Below, in pieces: positions 8,244-17,665 of a stretch of DNA of 48,880 bases. The notes under the pieces were generated by a model that worked only from the letters and a program-made list of their open reading frames with translations, did no database searches and had not been told where the DNA came from. Each line of letters begins with the position of its first letter. Position 1 is the first letter of the stretch. The translations under genes and the position numbers were made by a program. The stretch is from Arthrobacter sp. Alg241-R88 (GTDB lineage: Bacteria; Actinomycetota; Actinomycetes; Actinomycetales; Micrococcaceae), in assembly GCF_900537115.1 (NCBI RefSeq), contig NZ_UNRG01000006.1, forward strand, positions 1 through 48,880, read 5' to 3'.

Positions 8244-8579
8244 CTACATCCCCGGCAGGTCCAGGGACTCGTAGACCTGGATACTCGCGCCGGGCATCAT
8301 GAGGTGCGGGTGGCCGTCGAGCAGTGCCTGGGCGCCGGCGAGGTCGTCGGCCTGGAGGATCCCATAACCGGCCACGCCGGTGCTGCTGTCTGACGTGCCG
8401 GTTGCCGTGATTTCCTTTCCGGCGCCCAGCGGGTTCCCCAGGTCCACGATCCCGTCACCCGCCCGCTGAGCCCATTCCATCCAGGCCTTCATGCCCTCCT
8501 GGGCTGCTTCCGGCGAGCTTTCCTGCATCTGCTCCTGGGCTGCCTTGGGTCCAAGGTAAAGAACAATGAACTTCTTCAT
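8244..8579 (-). CDS. YCII-related domain protein
   Basis: A 111-residue member of the YCII/DGPF family, small dimeric alpha-beta barrel proteins with a ferredoxin-like fold. MKKFIVLYLG at the start, the middle AGYGILQADDLAGAQALLDGHP (family-typical helix) and GASIQVYESL at the end are visible. Many such genes accompany ECF sigma factors of the SigG/SigJ type, but no sigma factor is next to this one. Function is unknown. A GAGGGGAC ribosome site precedes the ATG at 8579. Confidence 0.82.
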   Translation of the reverse strand: MKKFIVLYLGPKAAQEQMQESSPEAAQEGMKAWMEWAQRAGDGIVDLGNPLGAGKEITATGTSDSSTGVAGYGILQADDLAGAQALLDGHPHLMMPGASIQVYESLDLPGM

Positions 8580-8730
8580 GGACTGTCCCCTCTCGAATGC
8601 GCCGGCGGAACGTCCTCCGCGGTCACACGCCCGATCCTAGGGGTATCTGCAGGTTAGGGGAACAACCGGGTGGACGTTCGCTGTAGGAAAACAGGTGCCT
8701 GCATTCGGAAATAAAGAGTCCCAATCCAAA

Positions 8731-8751
8731 GTTGAGCGTAGTAGACTCAAC
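8731..8751. promoter_or_regulatory. HAIR element (HspR operator) upstream of clpB
   Basis: The inverted repeat GTTGAGC-N7-ACTCAAC at 8731-8751 closely matches the actinobacterial HAIR consensus CTTGAGT-N7-ACTCAAG, differing at the outer bases and one inner base. HspR, a MerR-type repressor with DnaK as co-repressor, binds this element before dnaK and clpB operons. The site lies 33 bases before the clpB start. Confidence 0.85.
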
Positions 8752-8783
8752 TTAGAAAAAACTGCCCCTGAAAGGAGCCCCCT

Positions 8784-11441
8784 TTGGACGTCAAATTCAC
8801 TACGAAGAGCCAGGAGGCGCTCTCGGCTGCGGCCATGAACGCCTCCACGGCAGGTAATCCGCAGGTGGAACCGGCCCACCTGCTCAAGGCGCTGATGGAC
8901 CAGCGTGAAGGCGTCGCCGTGGCGCTGCTGCGAGCCACCGGCGCGGACCCGGATGCCGTGAGCGTCCAGGCGAGCAGTGCCATCAAAGCGCTGCCGGCCA
9001 CCTCCGGCGCTTCCAGTCAGCAGGCCCAGCTGTCCCGGCCTGCCCTTCAGGCCATCCAGAATGCCAAGGAGGAAGCCGACCGGCTGGGCGACACTTTTGT
9101 GTCCACCGAAGTGCTCCTGCTGGGGCTCTCGGCGGGAAGCGACGCCGCGGCCCGGTTGCTGCGCGACGCCGGTGCCTCCCACGAGGCCCTGCTCGCCGCC
9201 CTGCCCGGTGTCCGCGGCGACCGGAAAGTCACCAGCCCGGACCCGGAGAACACCTTCCAGTCCCTGGAAAAGTTCGGCACCGACCTCACCGCCATGGCCC
9301 GGTCAGGCAAGCTGGACCCGGTGATTGGCCGCGACACTGAAATTCGCCGCATCGTGCAGGTCCTGAGCCGCCGCACCAAGAACAACCCCGTGATCATCGG
9401 TGAACCCGGCGTGGGTAAGACCGCCGTGGTGGAGGGCCTGGCCCAGCGCATCGTGGCCGGGGACGTGCCGGAAAGCCTGCGCGGCAAGACCCTGATCGCC
9501 CTGGATCTTGCCTCGATGGTGGCCGGCGCCAAGTACCGCGGTGAGTTCGAGGAACGCCTCAAGGCCGTCCTGGAGGAGATCAAGAACTCCGAAGGCCAGA
9601 TCGTCACCTTCATTGACGAAATCCACACGGTGGTGGGTGCAGGTGCCACCGGCGAGTCCTCCATGGACGCCGGGAACATGCTCAAGCCCATGCTGGCCCG
9701 CGGTGAGCTGCGGCTCATCGGCGCCACCACCTTGGATGAGTACCGCGAAAACATCGAGAAGGACCCGGCCCTGGAGCGCCGTTTCCAGCAGGTGTATGTG
9801 GGGGAGCCGAGCGTTGAGGACACCATCGGCATCCTGCGCGGCCTGAAGGAACGCTACGAGGCGCACCACAAGGTGGCTATTGCCGACTCTGCCCTGGTGG
9901 CTGCTGCAACGCTTTCGAACCGCTACATCTCCGGCCGCCAGTTGCCGGACAAGGCTATTGACCTCGTGGATGAGGCAGCGTCGCGGCTGCGCATGGAAAT
10001 TGACTCCGCTCCGGAGGAGATTGACCAGCTCCGCCGCGCCGTAGACCGGCTCACCATGGAGGAGCTGGCCCTGGAAGGCGAGACCGACGCCGCGTCCGTG
10101 GAGCGCCTCGCCGCCCTCCGTGCGGACAAGGCTGACAGGGAAGAGGAACTCGCCGCCCTGAACGCCCGCTGGGAGGCTGAAAAGGCTGGCCTCAACCGGG
10201 TGGGTGACCTCAAGGCGAAGCTGGACGAGCTGCGCAGCGCCGCTGACAAGGCATACCGTGAAGGTGACCTGGAGACGACGTCGCGCATCCAATACGGCGA
10301 GATCCCTGCCTTGGAACGCGAGCTCAACGCTGCCGCGGAGGCCGAAGCCGCCGTCACGGACAAGTCCGCGCAGATGGTGGCCGAACAGGTGACGGCCGAC
10401 GATATCGCCGAGGTTATCTCCGCTTGGACCGGCATCCCTGCCGGCCGCATGCTGCAGGGCGAAAGCCAGAAGCTGCTGCATATGGAGGAGGAGCTCGGGA
10501 AGCGCCTGATCGGCCAAAAGAAGGCTGTCACCGCGGTCTCCGACGCCGTCCGCCGTGCCCGCGCGGGCATCAGCGATCCCAACCGCCCCACGGGCTCGTT
10601 CCTGTTCCTGGGCCCCACGGGCGTCGGTAAGACGGAGCTCGCCAAGGCCCTGGCGGACTTCCTGTTCGACGACGAACGCGCCATGGTGCGGATCGACATG
10701 TCCGAGTACGGCGAGAAGCATTCCGTCGCGCGGCTCGTGGGTGCGCCTCCCGGGTACGTGGGCTACGAGGAGGGCGGCCAGCTCACCGAGGCTGTGCGCC
10801 GCCGCCCCTACTCGGTGATCCTGCTGGACGAGGTGGAGAAGGCCCATCCCGAGGTCTTCGACATCCTCCTGCAGGTGCTCGACGACGGCCGGCTCACCGA
10901 CGGCCAGGGCCGCACCGTGGACTTCCGCAACGCAATCCTGGTCCTGACGTCCAACCTGGGCAGCCAGTTCCTGGTGGACCCCTCGCTGGATGCCGAGGCC
11001 AAGCGGAACGCCGTGATGGCTACCGTCAACGCCTCCTTCAAGCCGGAGTTCCTGAACCGGCTGGATGAAGTGGTGCTGTTCGATCCGCTGTCAGTGGAGG
11101 AGCTTGCCCGCATCGTTGAACTGCAGGTGGCCGAACTCGGCCGGAGGCTGCACGAGCGCCGGCTGACCTTGGATGTTACCGAGGGCGCGCGCGCGTGGCT
11201 GGCGATGTCCGGCTTTGATTCGGCGTACGGTGCCCGGCCGCTTCGCCGGCTGGTCCAGCGGGAGATTGGCGACCGCCTGGCCAAGGCCATCCTGTCCGGC
11301 GAGATCGCTGACGGGGACACCGTGCTGGTGGACACGGCCACCGACGTGGATGAACTCACCATCGAAGGGCTGGAGGCTCTGTCCGGTCCCAACGGCGGAG
11401 CCGTCCCGGGAACAGGGCTGGTGGTCCGCCGGAAGGACTAG
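8784..11441 (+). CDS. clpB: ATP-dependent disaggregase ClpB
   Basis: An 885-residue Hsp100 chaperone that pulls polypeptides out of aggregates with DnaK. Domain order is normal: N-terminal Clp-N repeats (1-145), first AAA+ domain with GEPGVGKT and an IDEIH Walker B region, the long coiled-coil middle domain (about 400-535), and second AAA+ domain with GPTGVGKT and [12 protein letters not shown]. The C-terminus is full length. It starts with TTG at 8784, preceded by AAAGGAG; no better ATG lies before the conserved [11 protein letters not shown] stretch. Control by HspR is predicted from the HAIR site. Downstream is a large convergent hairpin. Confidence 0.96.
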   Translation: MDVKFTTKSQEALSAAAMNASTAGNPQVEPAHLLKALMDQREGVAVALLRATGADPDAVSVQASSAIKALPATSGASSQQAQLSRPALQAIQNAKEEADRLGDTFVSTEVLLLGLSAGSDAAARLLRDAGASHEALLAALPGVRGDRKVTSPDPENTFQSLEKFGTDLTAMARSGKLDPVIGRDTEIRRIVQVLSRRTKNNPVIIGEPGVGKTAVVEGLAQRIVAGDVPESLRGKTLIALDLASMVAGAKYRGEFEERLKAVLEEIKNSEGQIVTFIDEIHTVVGAGATGESSMDAGNMLKPMLARGELRLIGATTLDEYRENIEKDPALERRFQQVYVGEPSVEDTIGILRGLKERYEAHHKVAIADSALVAAATLSNRYISGRQLPDKAIDLVDEAASRLRMEIDSAPEEIDQLRRAVDRLTMEELALEGETDAASVERLAALRADKADREEELAALNARWEAEKAGLNRVGDLKAKLDELRSAADKAYREGDLETTSRIQYGEIPALERELNAAAEAEAAVTDKSAQMVAEQVTADDIAEVISAWTGIPAGRMLQGESQKLLHMEEELGKRLIGQKKAVTAVSDAVRRARAGISDPNRPTGSFLFLGPTGVGKTELAKALADFLFDDERAMVRIDMSEYGEKHSVARLVGAPPGYVGYEEGGQLTEAVRRRPYSVILLDEVEKAHPEVFDILLQVLDDGRLTDGQGRTVDFRNAILVLTSNLGSQFLVDPSLDAEAKRNAVMATVNASFKPEFLNRLDEVVLFDPLSVEELARIVELQVAELGRRLHERRLTLDVTEGARAWLAMSGFDSAYGARPLRRLVQREIGDRLAKAILSGEIADGDTVLVDTATDVDELTIEGLEALSGPNGGAVPGTGLVVRRKD

Positions 11442-11459
11442 GTCCGGAGGTTGGTCACA

Positions 11460-11500
11460 AGCGTGCTGCCCTGGCGCTCCCAGCGCTAGGGCAGCACGCT
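11460..11500. terminator. Large convergent hairpin overlapping a stop codon
   Basis: AGCGTGCTGCCCT (11460-11472) pairs with AGGGCAGCACGCT (11488-11500), with further pairing of inner GCGCT segments. It terminates clpB and also covers the last codons and TAG stop (11486-11488) of the opposing gene. No T-run follows on either strand. Confidence 0.7.
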
Positions 11501-12205
11501 CGCGTTGACGTTGTTGCCGCCGGGGGAGGTGACGTAGCAGTGCAGTCTGCGGTCCCCTGCGCCCCAGCTTGTGGAGCTGGGAAAGCTGCGCTCAAAGGTC
11601 AGCGTGTACTGGTTGGCGGCTGGGCCCAGCTTTGCCGCCTGGCATGCTTCCAGGGCTTTGGCTTTGAGTGCTTCCGCGCCCGGGTAATCCTCGCCCTCCG
11701 GATAGTGGAACACGGCAACCAGCTGTGCGGAATGGCCGGTGTCACACGGCACCACGGTGGTTTTGAGCGCCTCCGGGTCAAAGTCCTTGAAGCAGTCGCC
11801 CAAGGCGTAGGCGGCAGGTTCCGCCTCGCGGGGGAGCGGCAGCGGGGTAGCAGGGGGCGTGACAGCGGTTTCGAGGATCCCGGGAACCGAGCCTGCGGAG
11901 GCCTCCTGGTTCCCGTTGGTGTTCAGCCACAAGGCAAGCCAGGCCAGTGAGCCGATGACGGCTAAGAGGACGACGACGAAGAACGCCTTCCACAAGGTCT
12001 GCTGGCTGACGCTGCCGCGGCCGGCTTCGGGTCCGTCAGGGATAACCGCATGGTCCTGCTCGAACGCCTCGCCCAGGTCCCGCTCCTGGTCCTTGTTGCT
12101 TGCCGGCGGTTCGGCTGCTGGGACTCCGTACTCTGCCGCAGGAACCGTGGGCAAACCGGCGGTGGGCGGCGAAGCCGGTTTGGGCGGAACGTCACGGTGG
12201 TTCAC
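11486..12205 (-). CDS. Single-pass membrane protein with septum-formation-like domain
   Basis: A 239-residue protein. Residues 1-70 are Pro/Ala-rich and acidic, about 71-94 form one transmembrane helix (LWKAFFVVVLLAVIGSLAWL), and about 130-239 form an extracytoplasmic domain beginning ALGDCFKDF. That GDCF start plus paired cysteines (VPCD, EACQ, LHCYV) resembles the Septum_form domain of actinobacteria, whose role is poorly defined. The ATG at 12235 is possible, but the GTG at 12205 is preferred because an AGGAGGAGG ribosome site lies directly upstream. Confidence 0.75.
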   Translation of the reverse strand: MNHRDVPPKPASPPTAGLPTVPAAEYGVPAAEPPASNKDQERDLGEAFEQDHAVIPDGPEAGRGSVSQQTLWKAFFVVVLLAVIGSLAWLALWLNTNGNQEASAGSVPGILETAVTPPATPLPLPREAEPAAYALGDCFKDFDPEALKTTVVPCDTGHSAQLVAVFHYPEGEDYPGAEALKAKALEACQAAKLGPAANQYTLTFERSFPSSTSWGAGDRRLHCYVTSPGGNNVNASVLP

Positions 12206-12477
12206 TGGGCGCCTCCTCCTGCGTTTTCTCCCCATGGGCAGCCGGATTCCCGGCCATTGTCAGTAGCTGCTGAGTCGACTCTACCGAAGAAAAAAGCCGT
12301 AATCTGGCCTTGGAAGGGCAGGGATGGTACCCGGCGTGGCCGCAGGGAGCTGTTGCTGGCAAGCAGGGCCCGCAGAAAGCATGTAATCTAGGTGTACGAC
12401 AAATTGACCAAACATTCCGGGGCCTCACCTACGCCAAGGTGACCACCTCCGGTCCAAGTACAAAAGGGGGTCACGCC

Positions 12478-12711
12478 ATGGGGCGCGGCCGTCAAAAGGC
12501 AAAAGCTACCAAGCAGGCTCGGGATATCAAGTACTACTCCCCGAACACTGACTACTCGGCACTTCAGCGTGAGCTGACGGGTCCAGGCAGTCGTGCCACG
12601 AGCCATTACGCGAATGAGCCGGTTGAACCGGACTATTCGGCTTATGTGGATAAGTACGCGGATGATTTGGAAGAAGACGACGACGAGGTAGACACCCGTC
12701 GGATCGGCTAG
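12478..12711 (+). CDS. DUF3073 protein
   Basis: A 77-residue protein with the conserved start MGRGRQKAKATKQARDIKY, a basic N-terminal half and a strongly acidic tail (DLEEDDDEVD). DUF3073 is nearly confined to actinobacteria, where it is highly conserved, but its function is unknown; the charge pattern suggests RNA or protein binding. A GGGGG ribosome site precedes the ATG. The nearest clear -10 (TAATCT, 12384-12389) would give a leader of about 80 bases that can fold (CACCT/AGGTG at about 12425-12441). A strong terminator follows at 12867. Confidence 0.88.
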   Translation: MGRGRQKAKATKQARDIKYYSPNTDYSALQRELTGPGSRATSHYANEPVEPDYSAYVDKYADDLEEDDDEVDTRRIG

Positions 12712-12866
12712 TTGTCGCAAGGTGCTGTTGCCGTAATCGGGCAGCCCTGTGACGCCGCAGCACAAACGGATGCAGCAGGCAGTTCTGCAGTTTCCAGCTT
12801 TTAGTGCAGCGCTTCTTTTTTGGCACCCTTGATTCAGTGGATCGTCGGTGCTGACTCAGTTATTGA

Positions 12867-12910
12867 GCCCGCTGCCTGCACCGGAATACCGGTGCAGGCA
12901 GCGGGCTTTT
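12867..12910 (+). terminator. Rho-independent terminator after DUF3073
   Basis: An 18-bp perfect stem (12867-12884 with 12889-12906), closed by an AATA tetraloop and followed by TTTT. The T-run is on the plus strand, so it serves DUF3073. The stem could also stop the convergent transporter operon. Confidence 0.88.
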
Positions 12911-12983
12911 GCTGTCCGCGGCCCGGGTCACGGGCTCCCCGACAGCGCTCCATCCGTTCTGCATCAAATCGGGAAACGCTCCA

Positions 12984-14762
12984 TCACTTCTCGGCGCGGG
13001 CGGCAGCCGGGTTTCCCAGCCTCCCGGGCCGTGCCGCCCCGGAGCCGCTCCCTGTGCCCGCGAGGCTGACGGCCAGAACCGAGGCCAGCACCAGTGCTGA
13101 TGCCGGTGCCAGGACCGCCCACGGTGCCCGTTCCACGTAGCCGATGCCCTCGGCCAGGATCAGTCCCCACTCCGGCGACGGCTGTTGCGGCCCCAGCCCC
13201 AGGAAACCGAGCGCCGCGAGGGCGAGGGCGACTCCCGGCAGCCGGAGCATCGCGTGGCGCAGGAGCGGACGTGCCACCGCCGGCAGGATGTAGCGGAGCA
13301 TAATGCCCGCTTTTCCTACCCCCAGCACCGGGAGAATCTGAATATACGGTTGTGCCCGGGCCTCCTGGGCCAGGGCGGCCGTGTGGGCGGCAAGGGGCGC
13401 CCAACTTACGGCTGCCACAGCCAGGGCGGCCCCCTGTGCGGATGGGCCGGTGATGGCTGCGACAACCAGTCCGGCGAGGATGGGCGGCGCGGCGTTGGCC
13501 ACCTCGAGGGGCCCGGTGGCAGCCAGCGGGAAGAGGCCGACGGCGATTCCCACGGCCAGGCAGACGAGCACCACTACCAGCGCGGTCCCGAGCGTCCCCA
13601 CGGCGCCGTGCCCCACCCGGGCCAGGAGGTCGCGCCCGCTGGCGTCCGCACCAAAGGGCAGCGACCAGGTGGGCGCTGCCAGCCTCTGGTGTGCCGAGGC
13701 GTAGGGGTCGCGCAGCAGTCCGGCGCCAATGATGAGCAGCAAGGCCGCAGCCGAAACTGCCGGCACGGCCAGCTGACGGTGGACCGCTGAACGAGGGGGC
13801 TCCGCAAGCGGAAGTGTGCCGAGCCGGACTGCAGGCCCGATCAGCAGGTACCGGGCCGCCGTCGTCAGCGTTCCCACCAGCAGGGCTAGCCCCATCAGTG
13901 CCAGCATGCCGGCCTGAAGAGTGGGAATGTCCTGCGCGCTGGCGGCTCCCAGCAGCGCCCGGCCGAGCCCCGGAATTGCGTACACCTTCTCCACCGCGAC
14001 GGCTCCGCCGGTCAGGCCGATGAGGACCAGCCCGAGCTGAGGCAGCACTGCCGGCAGGGCGCGCCGCAGTACCGCCAGCGCTAGCTGGGCGCGCCCTGCG
14101 CCCGCCAGCCGCCACGTGGCCACCCACTTTTCCCCGTACGCGGCGCGGATGGCGTCGGACAGCAGCAGCCCCATCAGGCCACCCGCCGGGATGCCGAGGG
14201 CGAGGGCCGGCAGGACGGCATGCTCCGGGCCCTTCCACCCGAACGGCGGAAACCACTGGAGCCAGACGCCGCCCACCACCAGCAGCATGGCCGAAAGCAG
14301 GAACTCCGGCAGGGAAGTGAGCGCAGCCGGCAGGGCTCCGGATGCCTGCCCTCGCCGCTGCCGAAGCCCATCCCGCACTGCGGGCACGCAGATCAGCAGG
14401 ACTATGATCGCCGCTGCCACAATGGCAAAACCCATCAGGGTCACCGAAACGCCCAGCGCAGCCCCGATGCCGGGACCCACAGGAGTGCTGTTGATCCAGG
14501 AGATGCCCAGGTCGCCCGCGAAGACGCCTTGAACCCAGGATACGAACATGGCCAGCGGGCCCTGCTCGAGCCCGAGTTCGGCCCGGATGGCAGCCAAGGC
14601 TTCGGGGGTGGGCTCCCGGTCCGAGTACTTGGCGCGGAGGATGGTGTATTCAGCTCCGCGGCCTGAGAGCCACGGCATCATTCCGACTAGCACCACCAGT
14701 CCGGTGAGGGCGACGATCCGCGAGGCAGTGACTTTCAGGAGCGCCGTACCGGTGGGGATCAC
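12984..14762 (-). CDS. Fused double permease of an Opp/Dpp/Nik-type ABC importer
   Basis: A 592-residue membrane protein that joins both permease subunits in one chain. Residues 1-310 resemble DppB/NikB (N-terminal helix, large extracellular loop to LGISWINSTPVG, LTSLPEFLLSAMLLVV, EAA-type loop GAGRAQLALAVLRRALPAVLP). Residues about 330-592 resemble DppC/NikC (LPFGADASGRDLLARV, then EAA loop LGVGKAGIMLRYILPAVARPLL). In most systems these are separate genes. It starts with GTG at 14762, overlapping the stop of the lipoprotein gene as GTGA, and is the last gene of the operon. Confidence 0.88.
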   Translation of the reverse strand: MIPTGTALLKVTASRIVALTGLVVLVGMMPWLSGRGAEYTILRAKYSDREPTPEALAAIRAELGLEQGPLAMFVSWVQGVFAGDLGISWINSTPVGPGIGAALGVSVTLMGFAIVAAAIIVLLICVPAVRDGLRQRRGQASGALPAALTSLPEFLLSAMLLVVGGVWLQWFPPFGWKGPEHAVLPALALGIPAGGLMGLLLSDAIRAAYGEKWVATWRLAGAGRAQLALAVLRRALPAVLPQLGLVLIGLTGGAVAVEKVYAIPGLGRALLGAASAQDIPTLQAGMLALMGLALLVGTLTTAARYLLIGPAVRLGTLPLAEPPRSAVHRQLAVPAVSAAALLLIIGAGLLRDPYASAHQRLAAPTWSLPFGADASGRDLLARVGHGAVGTLGTALVVVLVCLAVGIAVGLFPLAATGPLEVANAAPPILAGLVVAAITGPSAQGAALAVAAVSWAPLAAHTAALAQEARAQPYIQILPVLGVGKAGIMLRYILPAVARPLLRHAMLRLPGVALALAALGFLGLGPQQPSPEWGLILAEGIGYVERAPWAVLAPASALVLASVLAVSLAGTGSGSGAARPGRLGNPAAARAEK

Positions 14763-16321
14763 CCTGCGGCGCCTGGGGCGCTGGCGATCCCTGTACTGCT
14801 GGTGAACCCGGTCTTGCCCGTGATCAGCGCCCGCTCCCGCGGATCCCGCTCGACATTCCGCACCCGCCCCGATTCACCCTGGATGACGCGTTCGTGAAGC
14901 AGCGGGATGGCCGCGTCCCGGGCCAGGATGAGGCTTTCGGCGGCGGCAATGGCAGCCCGCCGTTCGGGGCCGGCGGGGATGCCTGCGGCTTTGGCCAGGG
15001 CTTCGTCTACGCCTGGATCACAGAACTGGGAGATGTTGAAGGAGCCCGCGCAGGAGAAGTCGCTGTAGAGGTAGGCAACGGGGTCACCGGAGTCCAGGAC
15101 GGTGGCCCGCGACAGGATGAAGGCATCAAACTTTCCTGCCAGTGCGTCGGCCTCGATGTGCTGGTACTCGCGGACGTCCTGTTCCACCGTAAAGCCGGCG
15201 GCCTCCAGCTGCTGCTCCAGTTGAACCGCAACTTCCGGCAGTTCGGCGCGGTCGGTGAAGGTTCCAATCCGGATGGGAGTCCCGTTGACGGCAGTTGCGG
15301 CCACCCGGGTGGCGAGGTTTGCGGCGTAGCCTGCGCTGCTCCGCTCGTCCGCCGCCCATGGGAGTGCAGGGCCGAGCAGTCCGGCCGCCTTGTCTGCGCG
15401 CCCCTCGTAGACACCGTCCACAATGGTGCCGGCATCAATCGCCCCGCGGGCTGCGGCGCGGACTGCAGGATCAGCGAAGGGGCCCCACGCAGTGTTGAGG
15501 TACAGCGTATTGGTCCGCGGCATCGGCACCTCATGCACCAGCGCCGGGTCGATCCGCGCCACCTGGCCCACCGGGATGGCTTCCACGATGTCCGCGTCAC
15601 CGGTCCTGAGGGCAGCTGCCCTCGCGGTTCCGTCCGGCACGAACTGGACGTCGACGCCGTCGGCTTGCGCCTTCTCGCCCCAGTATCTGTCGAAGCGGTC
15701 CAGCCGTGCTGATGAGGTGCCCTCCACCGAAGCCAGTCGGTAGGGCCCCGTACCGGCGTTGACCGGATCCACGACGCCGCCCTCCTTGTACGCGGTGGCA
15801 GCAAAAACGGCCAACTGGGGACTGGACAGCCGCTGGGGGAGGAGGGGATCCGGCGTCGCCGTCCTGGCGATCACACCGCTCAAACCGTCAGCCTGGGCGG
15901 TAAGTTCCACGCCGTCCAGGATCCTCGGTTTGGGGCTTGCCTTGGCCGCGGCGGAGAGGGAGGCAACAACTTCCGCTGACGTCAGGGACGTACCGTCGTG
16001 GAATTCGACGCCGTCACGCAGGGTGAAGCGCCACGAGGTCTGGTCAACCTGCTGCCACCCGGTGGCCAGCGCAGGTTTCGCTTCCCCCAGGTCGTCCAGC
16101 ACCACCAGGGTCTCGGCGGTCTGCCACCGCGAGAGTTTGAAGGCGTCGTCGCTTAGGGGTGACAACCCGGACCTCGGCGGCTGGAGCATGGCCAGCCTGA
16201 TCCGGCCGGCACCGTTGCCGCTTTCCGCCACCTGACCGCCTCCGGCGAAACAGCCGGTCAGGCCGGCCAGCAGCAGGGCCGAGATGGCAATAACGCCTGT
16301 TTTTGATCGCTTTTTGGGCAT
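14759..16321 (-). CDS. Opp/Dpp/Nik-family substrate-binding lipoprotein
   Basis: A 520-residue SBP_bac_5 protein. The signal peptide ends in a LTGC lipobox (Cys 24). The family landmarks are TLRDGVEFHDGTSLTSAEVV (about 94-113), GTGPYRL, and a C-terminal helix-rich lobe with CDPGVDEALAKA. It would bind a peptide, metal chelate or similar ligand and deliver it to the fused permease. No ligand can be read from sequence. A 75-base gap separates it from the MFS gene upstream. Confidence 0.88.
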   Translation of the reverse strand: MPKKRSKTGVIAISALLLAGLTGCFAGGGQVAESGNGAGRIRLAMLQPPRSGLSPLSDDAFKLSRWQTAETLVVLDDLGEAKPALATGWQQVDQTSWRFTLRDGVEFHDGTSLTSAEVVASLSAAAKASPKPRILDGVELTAQADGLSGVIARTATPDPLLPQRLSSPQLAVFAATAYKEGGVVDPVNAGTGPYRLASVEGTSSARLDRFDRYWGEKAQADGVDVQFVPDGTARAAALRTGDADIVEAIPVGQVARIDPALVHEVPMPRTNTLYLNTAWGPFADPAVRAAARGAIDAGTIVDGVYEGRADKAAGLLGPALPWAADERSSAGYAANLATRVAATAVNGTPIRIGTFTDRAELPEVAVQLEQQLEAAGFTVEQDVREYQHIEADALAGKFDAFILSRATVLDSGDPVAYLYSDFSCAGSFNISQFCDPGVDEALAKAAGIPAGPERRAAIAAAESLILARDAAIPLLHERVIQGESGRVRNVERDPRERALITGKTGFTSSTGIASAPGAAG

Positions 16322-16396
16322 GTTGGTACCTGTTTCCGAGGTCGGTGGTGAAGGGAAATGCCGGGTCGGGCCGTTGGCTGTTTTACGTTTGGAGGC

Positions 16397-17665
16397 TTAG
16401 CGCTTGGCAGGCAGGAGCCGTGAAAGTCCGACGGCGGGAAGCACCGTGAGTGCCGCCATCACCGCCCAGGGCCAGGCGGCGTCGGGTCCCGGCTGGGTGG
16501 CTCCTGAGTAGAGCGGCCCAAGAACGACGTTGCCCAGCAGCACCGCGCAGCCGCCCATGCTCGCGAGGAGCCCGTAATAGATGCCCGTCCGCCGGCCGCG
16601 GGCAAAGTCGAGGACCAGCGGCATGGCCACCGGCCCGATGCACATGTGCCCCAGGCACAGCCCCACCACGAGCAGCAGCGGCGGCAGGAGCTGCAGTGTG
16701 CCGGCGGCCGGAACCTGGGCGAGCAGGGCCATGGTGGCGAAGGCCAGGCCCTTGAGGAGGAAACCTGCCATCAGGGCCCGGCCCGGGCCGATCCGGGTTG
16801 TCAGCCGGGAAATGGGCCACTGCAGCGCAATGGTCAGGACCGAGGCGACGGCAAACAAGCCGGCCAGCGCCCCGGGGCCCGCGCTACTCCTGGTCAACTC
16901 GATGGGAAGGCCAAAGTACAGCTGGTTATAGGCCAGCAGGTTCACGCTGTAGAGGGCAGCAAAGGCCACAAAGCGCTTGTCCCGCAGCATCACCGTGATC
17001 CCCTCGCGCCGGGTAACGGAGGAAGGCGGCGTGGAGGAGGACGCAGTGCCGCGCAGCCGATTCGGCGCTCCGGCGGGCACGCTGCGCCACAACACCCCGG
17101 TCATCACGGCAAAGACCGCTGCTCCGGCCAGTGCTGCCCAGCTGAAGGAGATGCCCAGCAGCAGGGCGCCCACCAGCGGTCCGGCCACAGCCCCGATCTC
17201 TCCGCAGATGGCCAGGAGCGCAAACAGTGCGGGCGCTCTCCCGCTGGTGTCCCGCCGTCGTTCTTCCGCCTGCCCAACCAGGGACTCCAGGGCGGGTGAG
17301 AACAGCGCGCCGCCCATCCCGGTGAGGACCGCGCCGAGGAGGAACAGCGGAAAGCTGCCGGCAAGCGCCAGGGTGAGGTAGCCGCAGATGCGGACCAGGC
17401 AGCCCACCAGCATGGCGGGCCGCGGCCCGAATCGGTCCGTGATGATCCCGCCCACCAGGAAAAGCCCCTGCTGGCTGAAGACGCGAGCGCCCAAAACCAC
17501 GCCAACCGCTGTTGCCGTCATGCCGAAGTCCTGGGTCATGACCAGTGCCAGGAACGGCACCACGGCGTAGAAACCGATATTGAAAACAAGCTGGCTGGCG
17601 AGGAGGAGGCCCGGGGCCGGACGCGGGTTCGTTGCTGTCCGCTCTGCGGCGTTGAGGGCGGTCAC
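16397..17665 (-). CDS. MFS transporter inside the peptide/metallophore-type operon
   Basis: A 422-residue protein with about twelve helices. The MFS motif A is visible as GGIITDRFGPRPAM (helix 2-3 loop), with a second half repeat SRLTTRIGPGRALM. Transporters of this group export drugs or small molecules. The GTG at 17665 is chosen because it overlaps the upstream ATPase stop as GTGA; longer readings to 17818 lie inside that gene. Its place between the ATPases and binding protein of an importer resembles the CntE exporter in staphylopine-type operons, which suggests export of a ligand that the ABC importer brings back. That is inference. Confidence 0.87.
   Translation of the reverse strand: MTALNAAERTATNPRPAPGLLLASQLVFNIGFYAVVPFLALVMTQDFGMTATAVGVVLGARVFSQQGLFLVGGIITDRFGPRPAMLVGCLVRICGYLTLALAGSFPLFLLGAVLTGMGGALFSPALESLVGQAEERRRDTSGRAPALFALLAICGEIGAVAGPLVGALLLGISFSWAALAGAAVFAVMTGVLWRSVPAGAPNRLRGTASSSTPPSSVTRREGITVMLRDKRFVAFAALYSVNLLAYNQLYFGLPIELTRSSAGPGALAGLFAVASVLTIALQWPISRLTTRIGPGRALMAGFLLKGLAFATMALLAQVPAAGTLQLLPPLLLVVGLCLGHMCIGPVAMPLVLDFARGRRTGIYYGLLASMGGCAVLLGNVVLGPLYSGATQPGPDAAWPWAVMAALTVLPAVGLSRLLPAKR

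Noticed and set aside
8637..9182. 181-codon minus-strand frame over the clpB promoter
   Set aside because: It covers the HAIR element and the conserved N-terminus of ClpB and has no motif or ribosome site.
9303..10847. 514-codon minus-strand frame inside clpB
   Set aside because: It is antisense to the well-conserved ClpB coding sequence and shows no domain motif; long antisense frames are expected in high-GC DNA.
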